From IMG/VR virus record IMGVR_UViG_3300025030_000482, positions 1-20,009 of that record: DNA of 20,009 nucleotides. One strand, given 5' to 3'. The position numbers were made by a program, and so were the translations under genes. This document shows, piece after piece, positions 1 through 6,557 of this stretch (position 1 is the first letter of the stretch; the number at the start of each line of letters is the position of its first letter). The DNA comes from a virus. The notes under the pieces were generated by a model. That model saw nothing but the letters and a program-made list of their open reading frames with translations. It made no database searches and was not told the origin of the DNA.

Positions 1-113
1 CGCTTGCCCGCCCGCAGGGCTTGAATCGGCGGAAAGGACCCGTATTTTAATGAGAGACAAAAATCCACCGACCCGCCACCCGCGCGGGTTTGCAGACGCC
101 CTGCCCGACTCAT
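1..113 (-). CDS. Start of an unidentified leftward gene (truncated by window edge)
   Basis: An ATG at 113-111 overlaps the stop of the upstream minor-tail-Z-like gene in an ATGA arrangement. The frame then stays open for about 37 codons to the window edge. The visible N-terminus begins MSRAGRLQTRAGGGSVDF and has no motif I recognise. The overlap matches the translational-coupling style of many genes in this window, which is the main reason to believe it. Only the first few dozen residues are visible, so function cannot be assigned; a late structural or packaging gene would fit the position, but that is inference. Confidence 0.4.
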   Translation of the reverse strand, partial: MSRAGRLQTRAGGGSVDFCLSLKYGSFPPIQALRAGK

Positions 114-817
114 CGCCCGCCTCGGTTCAGGTAGAACTCCAGCTCGTGCATGAATGTGCGATCCAGATCCGCGTCGATCTTAGCGACTATGGCGGCGTTT
201 ACATCCACCTGGTCAAACATGGATGCAATGGATATGGCGCTCTTAACGCGGATAGGGTAGCGGTCCTTGCCAGTGCGGATCAGGATGCCAACATGACCAG
301 ACCAAAAGGTTTGCATGAATGCGCTCTTGAGTTGTGTCCGCCGGCCCTTGATTACTTCAGTCTCTACGCCTTGGAACGCAGCCGAACGCTTCCTCGTCGT
401 CACGCCCTTGCGGGTGATAACCTTATTCCTGTTCGTTTGTTTTGCCCCAAAATACGACAGGGAAACAGACTGGCCACCGATCGTCAACGTGGCCTGGAGA
501 TCTTTCACTCGCCCCTCGAACAGATCCAGGCGCGCATCAAGTACTGCCTTCGGTACGTTGTAGCGCTTGCGGATCTCACTGGAAACCAGAGTCTTGACGG
601 ACTTCAGCACCTTGTTCATGGCACTGACCATAGCCTTGCGGATATCGCCTATCGTCTCTTCGGTGGCCTGTCCCATAGCTTCGGCAAAACCGGTACAGGA
701 AAACGACAACGTTTTTGACGTATCTTCACGACCCTCGAAACCGATAGGGTGATAAGCTCCATGGCCGCGAGTGCCGCTGATGAATATCCCATGTGGGTTG
801 TAACTGTTTCTTGCCAT
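110..817 (-). CDS. Prophage minor tail protein Z-like (tail completion) protein
   Basis: This 235-residue protein looks like the lambda gpZ / minor tail protein Z family, which acts at the head-proximal end of the tail during completion. Seen in the sequence: a helical N-terminal part with AMNKVLKSVKTLVSSEIRKR, a middle segment with SLSYFGAKQ, and a C-terminal signature SGHVGILIRTGKDRYPIRVK, matching the family pattern of a glycine-histidine turn, an arginine-rich strand and an R-x-PI motif. The ATG start has a strong ribosome site (AGGAGG, 823-830). It follows the 10-bp repeat array, whose outermost copies end right beside the ribosome site. Its position is odd: Z normally lies just upstream of the tail tube gene, but here it follows the replication module, far from the tail tube as drawn. 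Family assignment is by eye from motifs. Confidence 0.68.
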   Translation of the reverse strand: MARNSYNPHGIFISGTRGHGAYHPIGFEGREDTSKTLSFSCTGFAEAMGQATEETIGDIRKAMVSAMNKVLKSVKTLVSSEIRKRYNVPKAVLDARLDLFEGRVKDLQATLTIGGQSVSLSYFGAKQTNRNKVITRKGVTTRKRSAAFQGVETEVIKGRRTQLKSAFMQTFWSGHVGILIRTGKDRYPIRVKSAISIASMFDQVDVNAAIVAKIDADLDRTFMHELEFYLNRGGR

Positions 818-832
818 TGCCTTTTCCTCCTG
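813..832 (-). promoter_or_regulatory. Ribosome site plus start, duplicated at 4817-4836
   Basis: The 20 bases covering the Shine-Dalgarno sequence (AGGAGGAAAAGGCA on the minus strand) and the ATG of the Z-like gene are repeated exactly at 4817-4836, where they precede an in-frame internal ATG of another gene. The bases on either side differ. This supports both as real start sites and suggests copying of a translation-initiation cassette within the phage genome. Confidence 0.6.
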
Positions 833-1128
833 TCGTAGATTGTCGGAGATTGTCGGAGATGCTTTTTAGCTATCTCCGACAGAATAAACCTTATAAAACA
901 AATACTTTCTTTTTTGTCGGAGATGTCGGAGATAAAAACAACAATATAAAAAGCAATTCGGTTGTCGGTGTAGTGGAGATAATTCACGATTGCGTGCGCG
1001 CATGTACGTATTATGTTCAAACTATCTCCGACATCTCCGACAACCTCTATAAGTCTATGAAAGAACTAACTAAATCCTGTCGGAGATGCTTGTTTTTATC
1101 TCCGACACATCCCCGACAATCTCCGACA
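831..1128. repeat. Array of 10-bp TGTCGGAGAT repeats in both orientations; candidate replication origin
   Basis: Perfect copies of TGTCGGAGAT start at 841, 851, 915, 924 and 1078 on the plus strand. Its reverse complement ATCTCCGACA starts at 872, 1024, 1033, 1098 and 1119. Near-perfect copies lie at 831 (TGTCGTAGAT) and 1109 (ATCCCCGACA), and a degenerate one near 963. The pair at 915-933 and the pair at 1024-1042 each share one base and mirror each other around an interval of about 90 bp. The 880-960 stretch is AT-rich. The array lies immediately 3' of a primase/helicase gene. Phage P4 alpha protein, also a primase/helicase, binds decamer repeats in both orientations at ori and crr, so a replication origin is the leading explanation. 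Operator sites controlling the adjacent Z-like gene are the alternative. No convincing gene lies in 818-1159. Confidence 0.72.
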
Positions 1129-1151
1129 TTATTGATTTTAAAGATCAATAA
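1129..1151. repeat. AT-rich perfect hairpin beside the repeat array
   Basis: TTATTGAT (1129-1136) and ATCAATAA (1144-1151) form an 8-bp perfect inverted repeat with a 7-base loop. It sits between the stop of the primase/helicase gene and the last 10-bp repeat. It is too AT-rich to be a strong terminator. It could be a weak terminator or part of an unwinding or hairpin element of the proposed origin. Confidence 0.4.
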
Positions 1152-1159
1152 AGCCCACC

Positions 1160-3763
1160 TTAATACCCACTGGTAGCGGCGCCCGAAGCGAGGGGGGCGG
1201 GGGAATCAAGGCCGACGTCGGCGGGATCGGACAGCGACAGCCCCACCCATGCATCCTCGCGTGAGCTGGTGAGCTTGCCCTTGCGGACGGAGGGCATGAC
1301 ACGCTTGAACTCCCTGCCGAAGTGGATGCGGTTGTGAGGCGTAAAATTCCCCTCCCCACACCAAGAGCGATACGCCTTATAAAGTGCGGCTACGCCGACG
1401 CGATAGGTGTCACTATCGTGACACAGTAGCCGCTCTTGGCAGAAGACACGCACCGGATCGTTGGTGGCCTTGTACTCGCACAATGTCGCCTCCATATCAT
1501 CCGACCAGGTAAACTCCCCCAGCTCATACAAGCGCTCCAGCCCAGCCAGTGACCAGGCGAATATACCGTCCAGCTCGGCCAGCAGCTTGTCGATCAGGTT
1601 GAGGTCTTTGCCGGACGCCACGGTCAGAAACTGGCGCTTGAACTGGATCGGCAGCAGCCGCCTCCAGTAGCCATCCGAATTGTCCAACACCTTCGGGAAG
1701 CGGTTGGAGGCAAACACGATCTTGCCGTCGAAGCGGAACTCAAAGAAATCCTTATGCTTGAAGCAGGCCGAGACCAGCGAGCCGTCGATCAGCTTCTTGA
1801 ACCACTCCGAGGTAAACGCCCCGGAATCGAACTCCGCAGAAACGTTCAGACGCTTGCCAAACAGCGAGGCCCTGTAGAACTCCTTCTCCAGATCCTTCAG
1901 GCCCACAGCAGAGCAATTCTGCTCACCCAACAACGCCGTCAGCACATCCAACACGATGGACTTGCCGTCCGCCCCAGGGCCGAACATGAACAGACACTTC
2001 TGGAAGCGGGTCGATGACACCAGGCAGTAACCAAAGAACTCCTGCAGCGCCATGATCGTGCCGGGATCCTGTACCGTCTCGCCCAGGAACTGCAACCAGC
2101 GATCGCAACGCGGATCACCCTGGGGATTGAACTCCACCCCCAGCATGAAATTAAAGAATTCGTCTTTGGTATGCGGCCGGGTCTCGCCCGTCTCCAGATC
2201 AAACAGGCAGTTCTTCAGGCAGATCCAGCGCTTTGAATCGTTCATCTTGCGCCCATGCTCCAGGCTGGACAAGATCTTGACCATCGTGGCCGCGTCCGAG
2301 GAGCGCGCCGTGGACGCCTCCAGTTCCAGCATCTGCAGCGCCTTTTTCTGGATGTGCACGATATTGTGCAACTCCCAGTAACGCTCATTCCAACGGTACA
2401 TCAGACCCGAGTCGGTATCCGATACCACGTCCAGATCCTTCAGTATGGCCTGGGCCAGCAGCGCAGGCTTGAAGGCATTGCCATTGCGGCCGCCAAAGAA
2501 GCGCTTGGGCGTCAACGGCGGTGCCTTCTCCGGAGGAGAAAACGTCCCGGCCGTCGCCAGCAGGTCTTTTAGATCGGCCAGACAGCGGCCGCGCTTGACA
2601 AAAAAGTCGGTCAGGTCCTCGCCATGGTTGGCAGGCCACAGCGCACCCTCGGACTGGACGAATTCGGAAAACTTCTGTTTCGGATCGTCCAGGGGATGCG
2701 GCGTACCTTCATACATGGATGCTGGCCAGCGGATGAAACGGAAAAGTTTTGACACCGGAGCCAGAGCCAGGCCAACCTTCTCGGTACCGGCCAACCCGAC
2801 CTTGTCGGCGTCATAGCAGTTGATGACTTCACACCCATCGAAATGCTCGGTCCATTCATCCTTCCAGATCCGCGCCCCGGTGGTCTTGGTGACCGCATTC
2901 AGCCCCTGGGAGAGTGCGCAGATGAGATCCGGTTCGCCCTCAACCTGCCACAATGGCCCAGGCCCCCACTGGGAGGGGGGAGGGAGGAGGCGCGCCTCGC
3001 CCCGACCGGCACAGGAACAAATCTTCTCATCCGCCTCGGTACGATCCCAGGGGAGATAAAAACGGACATTGCGCAGATCACCAGCATCATCGATCACAGG
3101 AATGGCAACACGGCGCTGGCCGAACGCCATCCGACACTTGAACAGCTTGCCGCGTTCCTTTGTGTGGATGTACTGGCGCAGCTGTAGCTGTTCCATCACC
3201 GCACGAGACCAACCCCGCTCCTTGACCAACCGATCCAACCACTCATCAGGGAGGGGCGGGAGGGCGTTAAACTGTTTCCAGGGGATAGGATCAAGCACGG
3301 CCTCGGCTTTCGGCTCGACATCGGCGGGTTTTGGTTTTGATTCATCAAGTTCAAACGGGGGAGGATCGGCGGGTTTTGGTTTTGATTCATCAAGTTCAAA
3401 CGGGGGAGGATCGGCGGGTTTTGGTTTGGGAGTTGCTTTCTTGGCTGGTTTTGGAGCGGAGGCGGAGTCCTGATCTTTCTCGATGCCGAATTGCTGACAG
3501 AAGGCTTTGAACCCGCCCATGTCACGCTTCATGCCCTGGTTGTAGCACCACAGATCAATCAGGTCGCCCTTGAAACCGCAGGCCATGCAATTGCCCAGGT
3601 CTTTCCTGTAATTATAGCTGTAGGAGGGTTTGTTCTTATCGTCATGGGCCGGGCACAGGCCGTGCAGCTCGCCCTTGTTGGCCATGACTTCCTTGACAAC
3701 GAACAGGCCGCGCGCAATCGTGGCGCGCTGTTCCTCAGTCATGTGCTCTTCACAAAATCTCAA
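1160..3763 (-). CDS. Phage/plasmid primase-helicase (P4 alpha / D5 type)
   Basis: This 867-residue replication protein has, in order: a CHC2-like zinc site (C37-x2-H40, C59-x2-C62); a Pro/Lys linker with a tandem repeat (about 114-148); a Toprim-like primase region (E275 onward and YDAD around 317-320); and a superfamily 3 helicase with Walker A GPGADGKS (595-602), Walker B-like NVSAEFD (640-646), motif C FASNRFP with sensor Asn 687, and an RR pair at 701-702. It should make RNA primers and unwind DNA to start phage replication. The first possible start is TTG at 3763-3761, with AGGAG five bases upstream; an ATG at 3742 gives a protein seven residues shorter. It is the last gene of the leftward early operon and is followed by the 10-bp repeat array, as expected for an initiator lying next to its origin. 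Confidence 0.88.
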   Translation of the reverse strand: MRFCEEHMTEEQRATIARGLFVVKEVMANKGELHGLCPAHDDKNKPSYSYNYRKDLGNCMACGFKGDLIDLWCYNQGMKRDMGGFKAFCQQFGIEKDQDSASAPKPAKKATPKPKPADPPPFELDESKPKPADPPPFELDESKPKPADVEPKAEAVLDPIPWKQFNALPPLPDEWLDRLVKERGWSRAVMEQLQLRQYIHTKERGKLFKCRMAFGQRRVAIPVIDDAGDLRNVRFYLPWDRTEADEKICSCAGRGEARLLPPPSQWGPGPLWQVEGEPDLICALSQGLNAVTKTTGARIWKDEWTEHFDGCEVINCYDADKVGLAGTEKVGLALAPVSKLFRFIRWPASMYEGTPHPLDDPKQKFSEFVQSEGALWPANHGEDLTDFFVKRGRCLADLKDLLATAGTFSPPEKAPPLTPKRFFGGRNGNAFKPALLAQAILKDLDVVSDTDSGLMYRWNERYWELHNIVHIQKKALQMLELEASTARSSDAATMVKILSSLEHGRKMNDSKRWICLKNCLFDLETGETRPHTKDEFFNFMLGVEFNPQGDPRCDRWLQFLGETVQDPGTIMALQEFFGYCLVSSTRFQKCLFMFGPGADGKSIVLDVLTALLGEQNCSAVGLKDLEKEFYRASLFGKRLNVSAEFDSGAFTSEWFKKLIDGSLVSACFKHKDFFEFRFDGKIVFASNRFPKVLDNSDGYWRRLLPIQFKRQFLTVASGKDLNLIDKLLAELDGIFAWSLAGLERLYELGEFTWSDDMEATLCEYKATNDPVRVFCQERLLCHDSDTYRVGVAALYKAYRSWCGEGNFTPHNRIHFGREFKRVMPSVRKGKLTSSREDAWVGLSLSDPADVGLDSPAPLASGAATSGY
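3321..3427 (-). repeat. In-frame 45-bp tandem repeat in the primase-helicase linker
   Basis: A 45-bp unit occurs at 3321-3365 and 3366-3410 without a visible mismatch, and its first 17 bases recur at 3411-3427. It encodes two copies of a 15-residue unit (KPKPADPPPFELDES) plus a partial third. The unit joins the zinc domain to the primase core and looks like a flexible, expandable linker. The copies are near identical at the DNA level, so the duplication is recent. Confidence 0.9.
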
Positions 3764-3803
3764 AACCGCTCCTGGTCAACACAATGCAATAAATTCAATC
3801 AGA

Positions 3804-4151
3804 TTATGCTACCAACAAATCACCCTGCACATCGATCACCGGAGGCCGCACCGCGAATATTTCGAATGCCTTGCGGTGATGCTTGATACATAGCTCGACA
3901 GCCACAACAACCTTGAGGCGATCCTCCTCATGGATGGCGCTGTTGATGGCTAGAAAATCAGCCTTGAGCTGCCTGACCACATCCGGTCGTTTATCCCGCA
4001 GCCACTCCATGGCGCCGTCTGGATAAAACGAATTAATCAGACTGACGCCATCCCGCAGCACCTGGACAGCGCGATCCAGGTCAAACGGGGGATGTGCTGC
4101 CACAGCCTGGAACTGCCGCACGGCGGGGATGTTCTTGGAAAAACGGCTCAT
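3804..4151 (-). CDS. Hypothetical early phage protein, 115 residues
   Basis: The start is taken as the ATG at 4151, where ATGA overlaps the stop of the upstream gene (4148-4151) and GGGGTG precedes it. A longer in-frame start at 4217 would run deep into the neighbour. The protein begins MSRFSKNIPAVRQFQAVAAH, is predicted mostly alpha-helical and has no recognisable catalytic motif. It lies 40 bp upstream of the primase-helicase gene in the early operon, so a role in replication or host takeover is possible but unproven. Confidence 0.6.
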   Translation of the reverse strand: MSRFSKNIPAVRQFQAVAAHPPFDLDRAVQVLRDGVSLINSFYPDGAMEWLRDKRPDVVRQLKADFLAINSAIHEEDRLKVVVAVELCIKHHRKAFEIFAVRPPVIDVQGDLLVA

Positions 4152-4420
4152 GCCTGCACCCCCTTTGCATCCACTCCGTAACGCTCCGACAGCACCATAA
4201 TGGCCTTGATGCAGCATGACGCCACCTGAGCCAGTTCACGAACCACACCATGTTCACCATGCAGATCTCCAACAGCCTCAGCTCCACCCGCCTCCACCAT
4301 CAGCTCGTGGATGATTACCGGCATCATTTGTTCCAGGGTGTAGTCATGCCAGTCGCCATACTTCACGATCGACGCTTCGCGCTCCTCCAGAATCATATCC
4401 AGCGCATCGAGCAGGGTCAT
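4148..4420 (-). CDS. Small helical protein, possibly MazG-like, 90 residues
   Basis: The gene is bounded by ATGA overlaps on both sides (4417-4420 and 4148-4151), which fixes its start and shows coupling with its neighbours. It is acidic and all-helical, with IIHELMVEAGGAEAVGD, then an HGEHG turn, then RELAQVASCCIKAIMVLSER. This resembles small phage proteins of the all-alpha NTP pyrophosphohydrolase type (MazG-like), in which Glu/Asp residues on two helices bind magnesium. The likeness is weak and the full metal-binding motif is not clear. If right, it would act on nucleotides during phage replication. Confidence 0.55.
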   Translation of the reverse strand: MTLLDALDMILEEREASIVKYGDWHDYTLEQMMPVIIHELMVEAGGAEAVGDLHGEHGVVRELAQVASCCIKAIMVLSERYGVDAKGVQA

Positions 4421-4989
4421 ACCGACAAACCTCTAACGTTTTCGACAAAACGGGCGGCCATAACAATGGCTGCGCCGGGCTTGAGGCCGGACAGCTTGAC
4501 CAGACAGGAGCGCTTGACATCATCAAACGCATCATCCAGGGCCAGGCACAGCAACTCGTCAACGCTCAGCGCCACCCTCCGGCCACTGGCGTCAGTTACC
4601 GAAGCAATTGATCCATGATCCAGCACCTCTTCAACCTGGGCCTTGGCAGCCTCTTCGACGTGTTTAATCACCTTTAACGCACCAGCAATCGGGCTGGAAC
4701 CCCTATGCGACGGCTCACCAGCCTCGCGCTTGGCCTGGGTGAAATGCGCCTTGCACATCCCATCGGTTTTATGCTGTTCTGTTTTTGTGCAACCCGTGAC
4801 TTTGCATTTTTTAACGGCCATTGCCTTTTCCTCCTGGACTACTATTGTTTTTGCGGCCTGCCAGGCCTCGCAGCCCCGGCAACTCATAGATGCGGATTTT
4901 CTATATGAGATGCACTTGCCGTCACCAGGCACAATATGCAGACTCAATTCACAACCATATTCATTTGGTATCGCGGGTGGATAGGTCAT
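4417..4989 (-). CDS. Two-part cysteine-rich protein with internal in-frame start
   Basis: The ATG at 4989 lies just after the stop of the 56-residue upstream gene and opens a 190-residue frame. Residues 1-56 carry Cys13, Cys26 and a CRGC motif (Cys37/Cys40). A second ATG at 4821 (Met57) has a much stronger ribosome site and starts a 134-residue product beginning MAVKKCKVTGC. That part has a zinc-finger-like motif (Cys62, Cys67, Cys79, His82 in the long form), a type common at the start of phage proteins of unknown function. The rest is helical, ending ARFVENVRGLSV. Either one long protein is made, or two nested products. Function is unknown; nucleic-acid or protein binding through zinc is a guess. 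Confidence 0.6.
   Translation of the reverse strand: MTYPPAIPNEYGCELSLHIVPGDGKCISYRKSASMSCRGCEAWQAAKTIVVQEEKAMAVKKCKVTGCTKTEQHKTDGMCKAHFTQAKREAGEPSHRGSSPIAGALKVIKHVEEAAKAQVEEVLDHGSIASVTDASGRRVALSVDELLCLALDDAFDDVKRSCLVKLSGLKPGAAIVMAARFVENVRGLSV
4817..4836 (-). promoter_or_regulatory. Strong internal ribosome site inside an open frame
   Basis: AGGAGGAAAAGGCA precedes an ATG (4821-4819) that is in frame with the gene already being read from 4989. The same 20 bases drive the Z-like gene at 813-832. This is a good reason to expect a separate 134-residue product. Confidence 0.6.
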
Positions 4990-4996
4990 TTTTATC

Positions 4997-5167
4997 TCAA
5001 TCAATCCGTGGCAATCTGGGCGGCCGGGTGTTGCGCGGGACAACATCGATCAACTGATCCATATCCCGACCGGCCCTGCCAGAAACAGCACACAGGCACA
5101 TAACCACTACCCCGCACAGCCCACCCAGAAAGCAGCCCACTCCAAAGCCAACCCAAACCGGACTCAT
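4997..5167 (-). CDS. Small membrane protein, 56 residues
   Basis: A short frame starts at ATG 5167, sharing ATGA (5164-5167) with the stop of the upstream membrane protein, and ends at 4997, eight bases before the next start. The translation begins MSPVWVGFGVGCFLGG and continues as one hydrophobic stretch to about residue 29, followed by a basic, proline-rich tail ending PRLPRID. This predicts a single-span membrane protein. It is too short to stand out alone, but the overlap, the exact fit between neighbours and the sensible hydropathy support it. A longer frame over the same bases (5001-5201) looks like a shadow. Confidence 0.58.
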   Translation of the reverse strand: MSPVWVGFGVGCFLGGLCGVVVMCLCAVSGRAGRDMDQLIDVVPRNTRPPRLPRID

Positions 5168-5382
5168 CGACCACCTCGCGCCTGCAACTCCATGCGGGCA
5201 TTAATGGCGGCGGTCTGCACAGCCAGCGTCTGCCGGGCCTGTGTAGCCAGCCAGGCCTTATCGGTATGCTGAAGATATGGCCGAGACGGGGCCGGAACCT
5301 CGATCACAGCCCAGCCGCAAACACCCATCAACACCAGCCAGAGGCACAACCCGAACATAGTGGACACAAAACCCTCACGCAT
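5164..5382 (-). CDS. Small membrane protein, 72 residues
   Basis: The start is taken at ATG 5382, which has GGAGGGG at good spacing; an upstream in-frame ATG lacks this. The protein begins MREGFVSTMFGLCLW and has one hydrophobic segment (about residues 8-27), then a helical part ending RMELQARGGR. It would have a short N-terminal tail and one membrane span. It is directly coupled to the following 56-residue membrane protein, so the two may act as a pair. A paired arrangement can recall phage spanins, but neither has a lipobox or signal peptide, and the location is early rather than in a lysis cassette. Confidence 0.6.
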   Translation of the reverse strand: MREGFVSTMFGLCLWLVLMGVCGWAVIEVPAPSRPYLQHTDKAWLATQARQTLAVQTAAINARMELQARGGR

Positions 5383-5569
5383 AACACCCCTCCAATCCAT
5401 GATAATTATCAGACTCGAACAGTGGGCAACCCTCTGTGGTACGCCCCTCAATCCAGGCAATCATCAACTCCCGGCACACAGCCGCTCGCATCACACAGCG
5501 CAGCTTATCGCGGCAACTATCGCACTCAGGCCACGGAGGCGGGTCTGGTTGTGCTTTGACCATGGTCAT
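5375..5569 (-). CDS. Small cysteine-rich early protein, 64 residues
   Basis: The frame starts at ATG 5569 (or ATG 5563), just downstream of a GGGGGG ribosome site, and overlaps the 3' end of the upstream gene by about 44 bases and the next gene by eight. It contains CDSC, then further cysteines (RCVMRAAVC, GCPLF, GCYA), spaced so that one or two metal sites are possible. Such short Cys-rich proteins are common in phage early operons and usually have no known role. Coding is supported by the ribosome site and the packed context only. Confidence 0.5.
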   Translation of the reverse strand: MTMVKAQPDPPPWPECDSCRDKLRCVMRAAVCRELMIAWIEGRTTEGCPLFESDNYHGLEGCYA

Positions 5570-5840
5570 AACCCCCCTGGAGCAGACTGCGTGAACCATT
5601 CTTCACATCTTCCAACTGGGTCATATAGCGGTCAAAGACCGCCTCGGCAAACGACGTCACACCATATTGAGCGGCCAGTGGCAGCATCAGCAGACGCAGG
5701 CCGATGATCTGGTGCGTTTTCATAAAACCGACCAGAGTCGCATCCTCATAACGGGTGCATACCGATATCCCGTTGACCGTATCGCGCACGATATCCCGGC
5801 AGGTAGCGGACAGAGCCCGCAGGAAGTCATCACCGGTCAC
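5526..5840 (-). CDS. Hypothetical early phage protein, 104 residues
   Basis: It begins with GTG at 5840-5838, overlapping the stop (TGA, 5839-5837) of the previous 48-residue gene as GTGA. The sequence starts MTGDDFLRALSATCRDIV and appears to be a soluble helical protein with a hydrophobic central part (IIGLRLLMLPLAAQYG). I do not recognise a family. It lies in the leftward operon between the HTH regulator and the small Cys-rich and membrane proteins. Confidence 0.55.
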   Translation of the reverse strand: MTGDDFLRALSATCRDIVRDTVNGISVCTRYEDATLVGFMKTHQIIGLRLLMLPLAAQYGVTSFAEAVFDRYMTQLEDVKNGSRSLLQGGYDHGQSTTRPASVA

Positions 5841-5983
5841 TTACGTACCCCGCCGATCTTGCCCTCACAGCGCAGCTTGTAGATAAACGCGCCCAATGCC
5901 TGCCACGCGTCACGCTGCTCCGGCGTCCACACCTTTTCGTATGACTCAGCCATGCTCATCGATTTGGATTTTGACGGTGCCAT
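5837..5983 (-). CDS. Very small early protein, 48 residues
   Basis: ATG 5983 comes one base after the stop of the HTH regulator, with GAGGTGG as ribosome site inside that gene's last codons. The frame runs MAPSKSKSMSMAESYEKVW and then a helical core with TPEQRDAWQALGAFIYKLR, ending in a TGA that overlaps the GTG start of the next gene. The overlap at both ends and the plausible amphipathic helix support a real gene. Function unknown. Confidence 0.6.
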   Translation of the reverse strand: MAPSKSKSMSMAESYEKVWTPEQRDAWQALGAFIYKLRCEGKIGGVRK

Positions 5984-5984
5984 A

Positions 5985-6542
5985 TCATTCCACCTCACCC
6001 GGTTTATGGTGGCCATGCTCGATGCACTTCTGTTGCTGGTGATCCTCTACCATGCGCAGATCATCCTGGGTATGCAGGCCGGAACGAAGCAGCTCAAACT
6101 TCAGGATCTCGATGCCGCGCTCCACATCGACCACCTGCTCCATCTCCTCGACAAAAGCCTGCATATAATCCGGGCGGGATTGAAAATCCTTGTCCGAAAA
6201 GCGCTCCATCAGGCGCGTCAGGGCAGCCGCCCCTTCGTTCATCTCCTTGGCCAGGCGCGCGGCGATCACAGCCGGATCTGTGCGGATGTTGTTCAGGTCC
6301 GGGTATTTTTTCAGCATAATGTGCTGACGGATGGGGCAGAGATCGCAGTGATGAATGAGGATATCGATAGAGCCAAGCGCATCGGCAATGCGGATCAGGG
6401 TGCGGGAGTCGGGGGCATTTGCCAGTCCATCATTCTCATACCCCGACATAGAAGCACCGGTCATGCCCGCCATTTCCGCAAGCGCTTTTTGGGTCATCCC
6501 CTTCCTCTTACGCGCAGCCGTTATCTTCTCGCCCAGGGTCAT
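5985..6542 (-). CDS. XRE-family helix-turn-helix regulator (early, Cro/CII position)
   Basis: A 185-residue protein with an N-terminal XRE/Cro-type DNA-binding domain (about residues 4-62): LGEKITAARKRKGMTQKAL, then a recognition helix region with MTGASMSGYEND. The C-terminal half is helical, contains a CDLCP motif and ends HHKPGEVE; it has no LexA-type protease signature. It is the second gene of the leftward operon, transcribed divergently from the CI-like repressor, so it occupies the place of Cro or CII in lambdoid switches. The start at 6542 has AAGGA eight bases upstream. It may bind the operator sites at 6832-6941, or activate early genes; the sequence cannot tell which. Confidence 0.8.
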   Translation of the reverse strand: MTLGEKITAARKRKGMTQKALAEMAGMTGASMSGYENDGLANAPDSRTLIRIADALGSIDILIHHCDLCPIRQHIMLKKYPDLNNIRTDPAVIAARLAKEMNEGAAALTRLMERFSDKDFQSRPDYMQAFVEEMEQVVDVERGIEILKFELLRSGLHTQDDLRMVEDHQQQKCIEHGHHKPGEVE

Positions 6543-6557
6543 GATTCATTTCCTTTT

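Noticed and set aside
50-718. A 222-codon plus-strand frame opposite the Z-like gene
   Set aside because: It runs antisense to a gene with a strong ribosome site and recognisable motifs, and its own translation has no family features.
831-1128. CRISPR array
   Set aside because: Repeats are only 10 bp, occur in both orientations and have irregular or no spacers, unlike a CRISPR array.
649-1176. Two frames crossing the repeat array (649-1020 minus, 793-1176 plus)
   Set aside because: Their translations merely spell the repeats, with no ribosome site. The minus one would overlap the Z-like gene in a different frame.
3804-4217. Longer form (137 residues) of the hypothetical early protein
   Set aside because: The extra N-terminus overlaps most of the upstream gene's end; ATG 4151 shares ATGA with that gene's stop and has GGGGTG upstream.
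5001-5201. A 66-codon minus-strand frame over the small membrane gene
   Set aside because: The overlapping 56-residue frame (4997-5167) has the better start/stop junctions and a sensible membrane segment.
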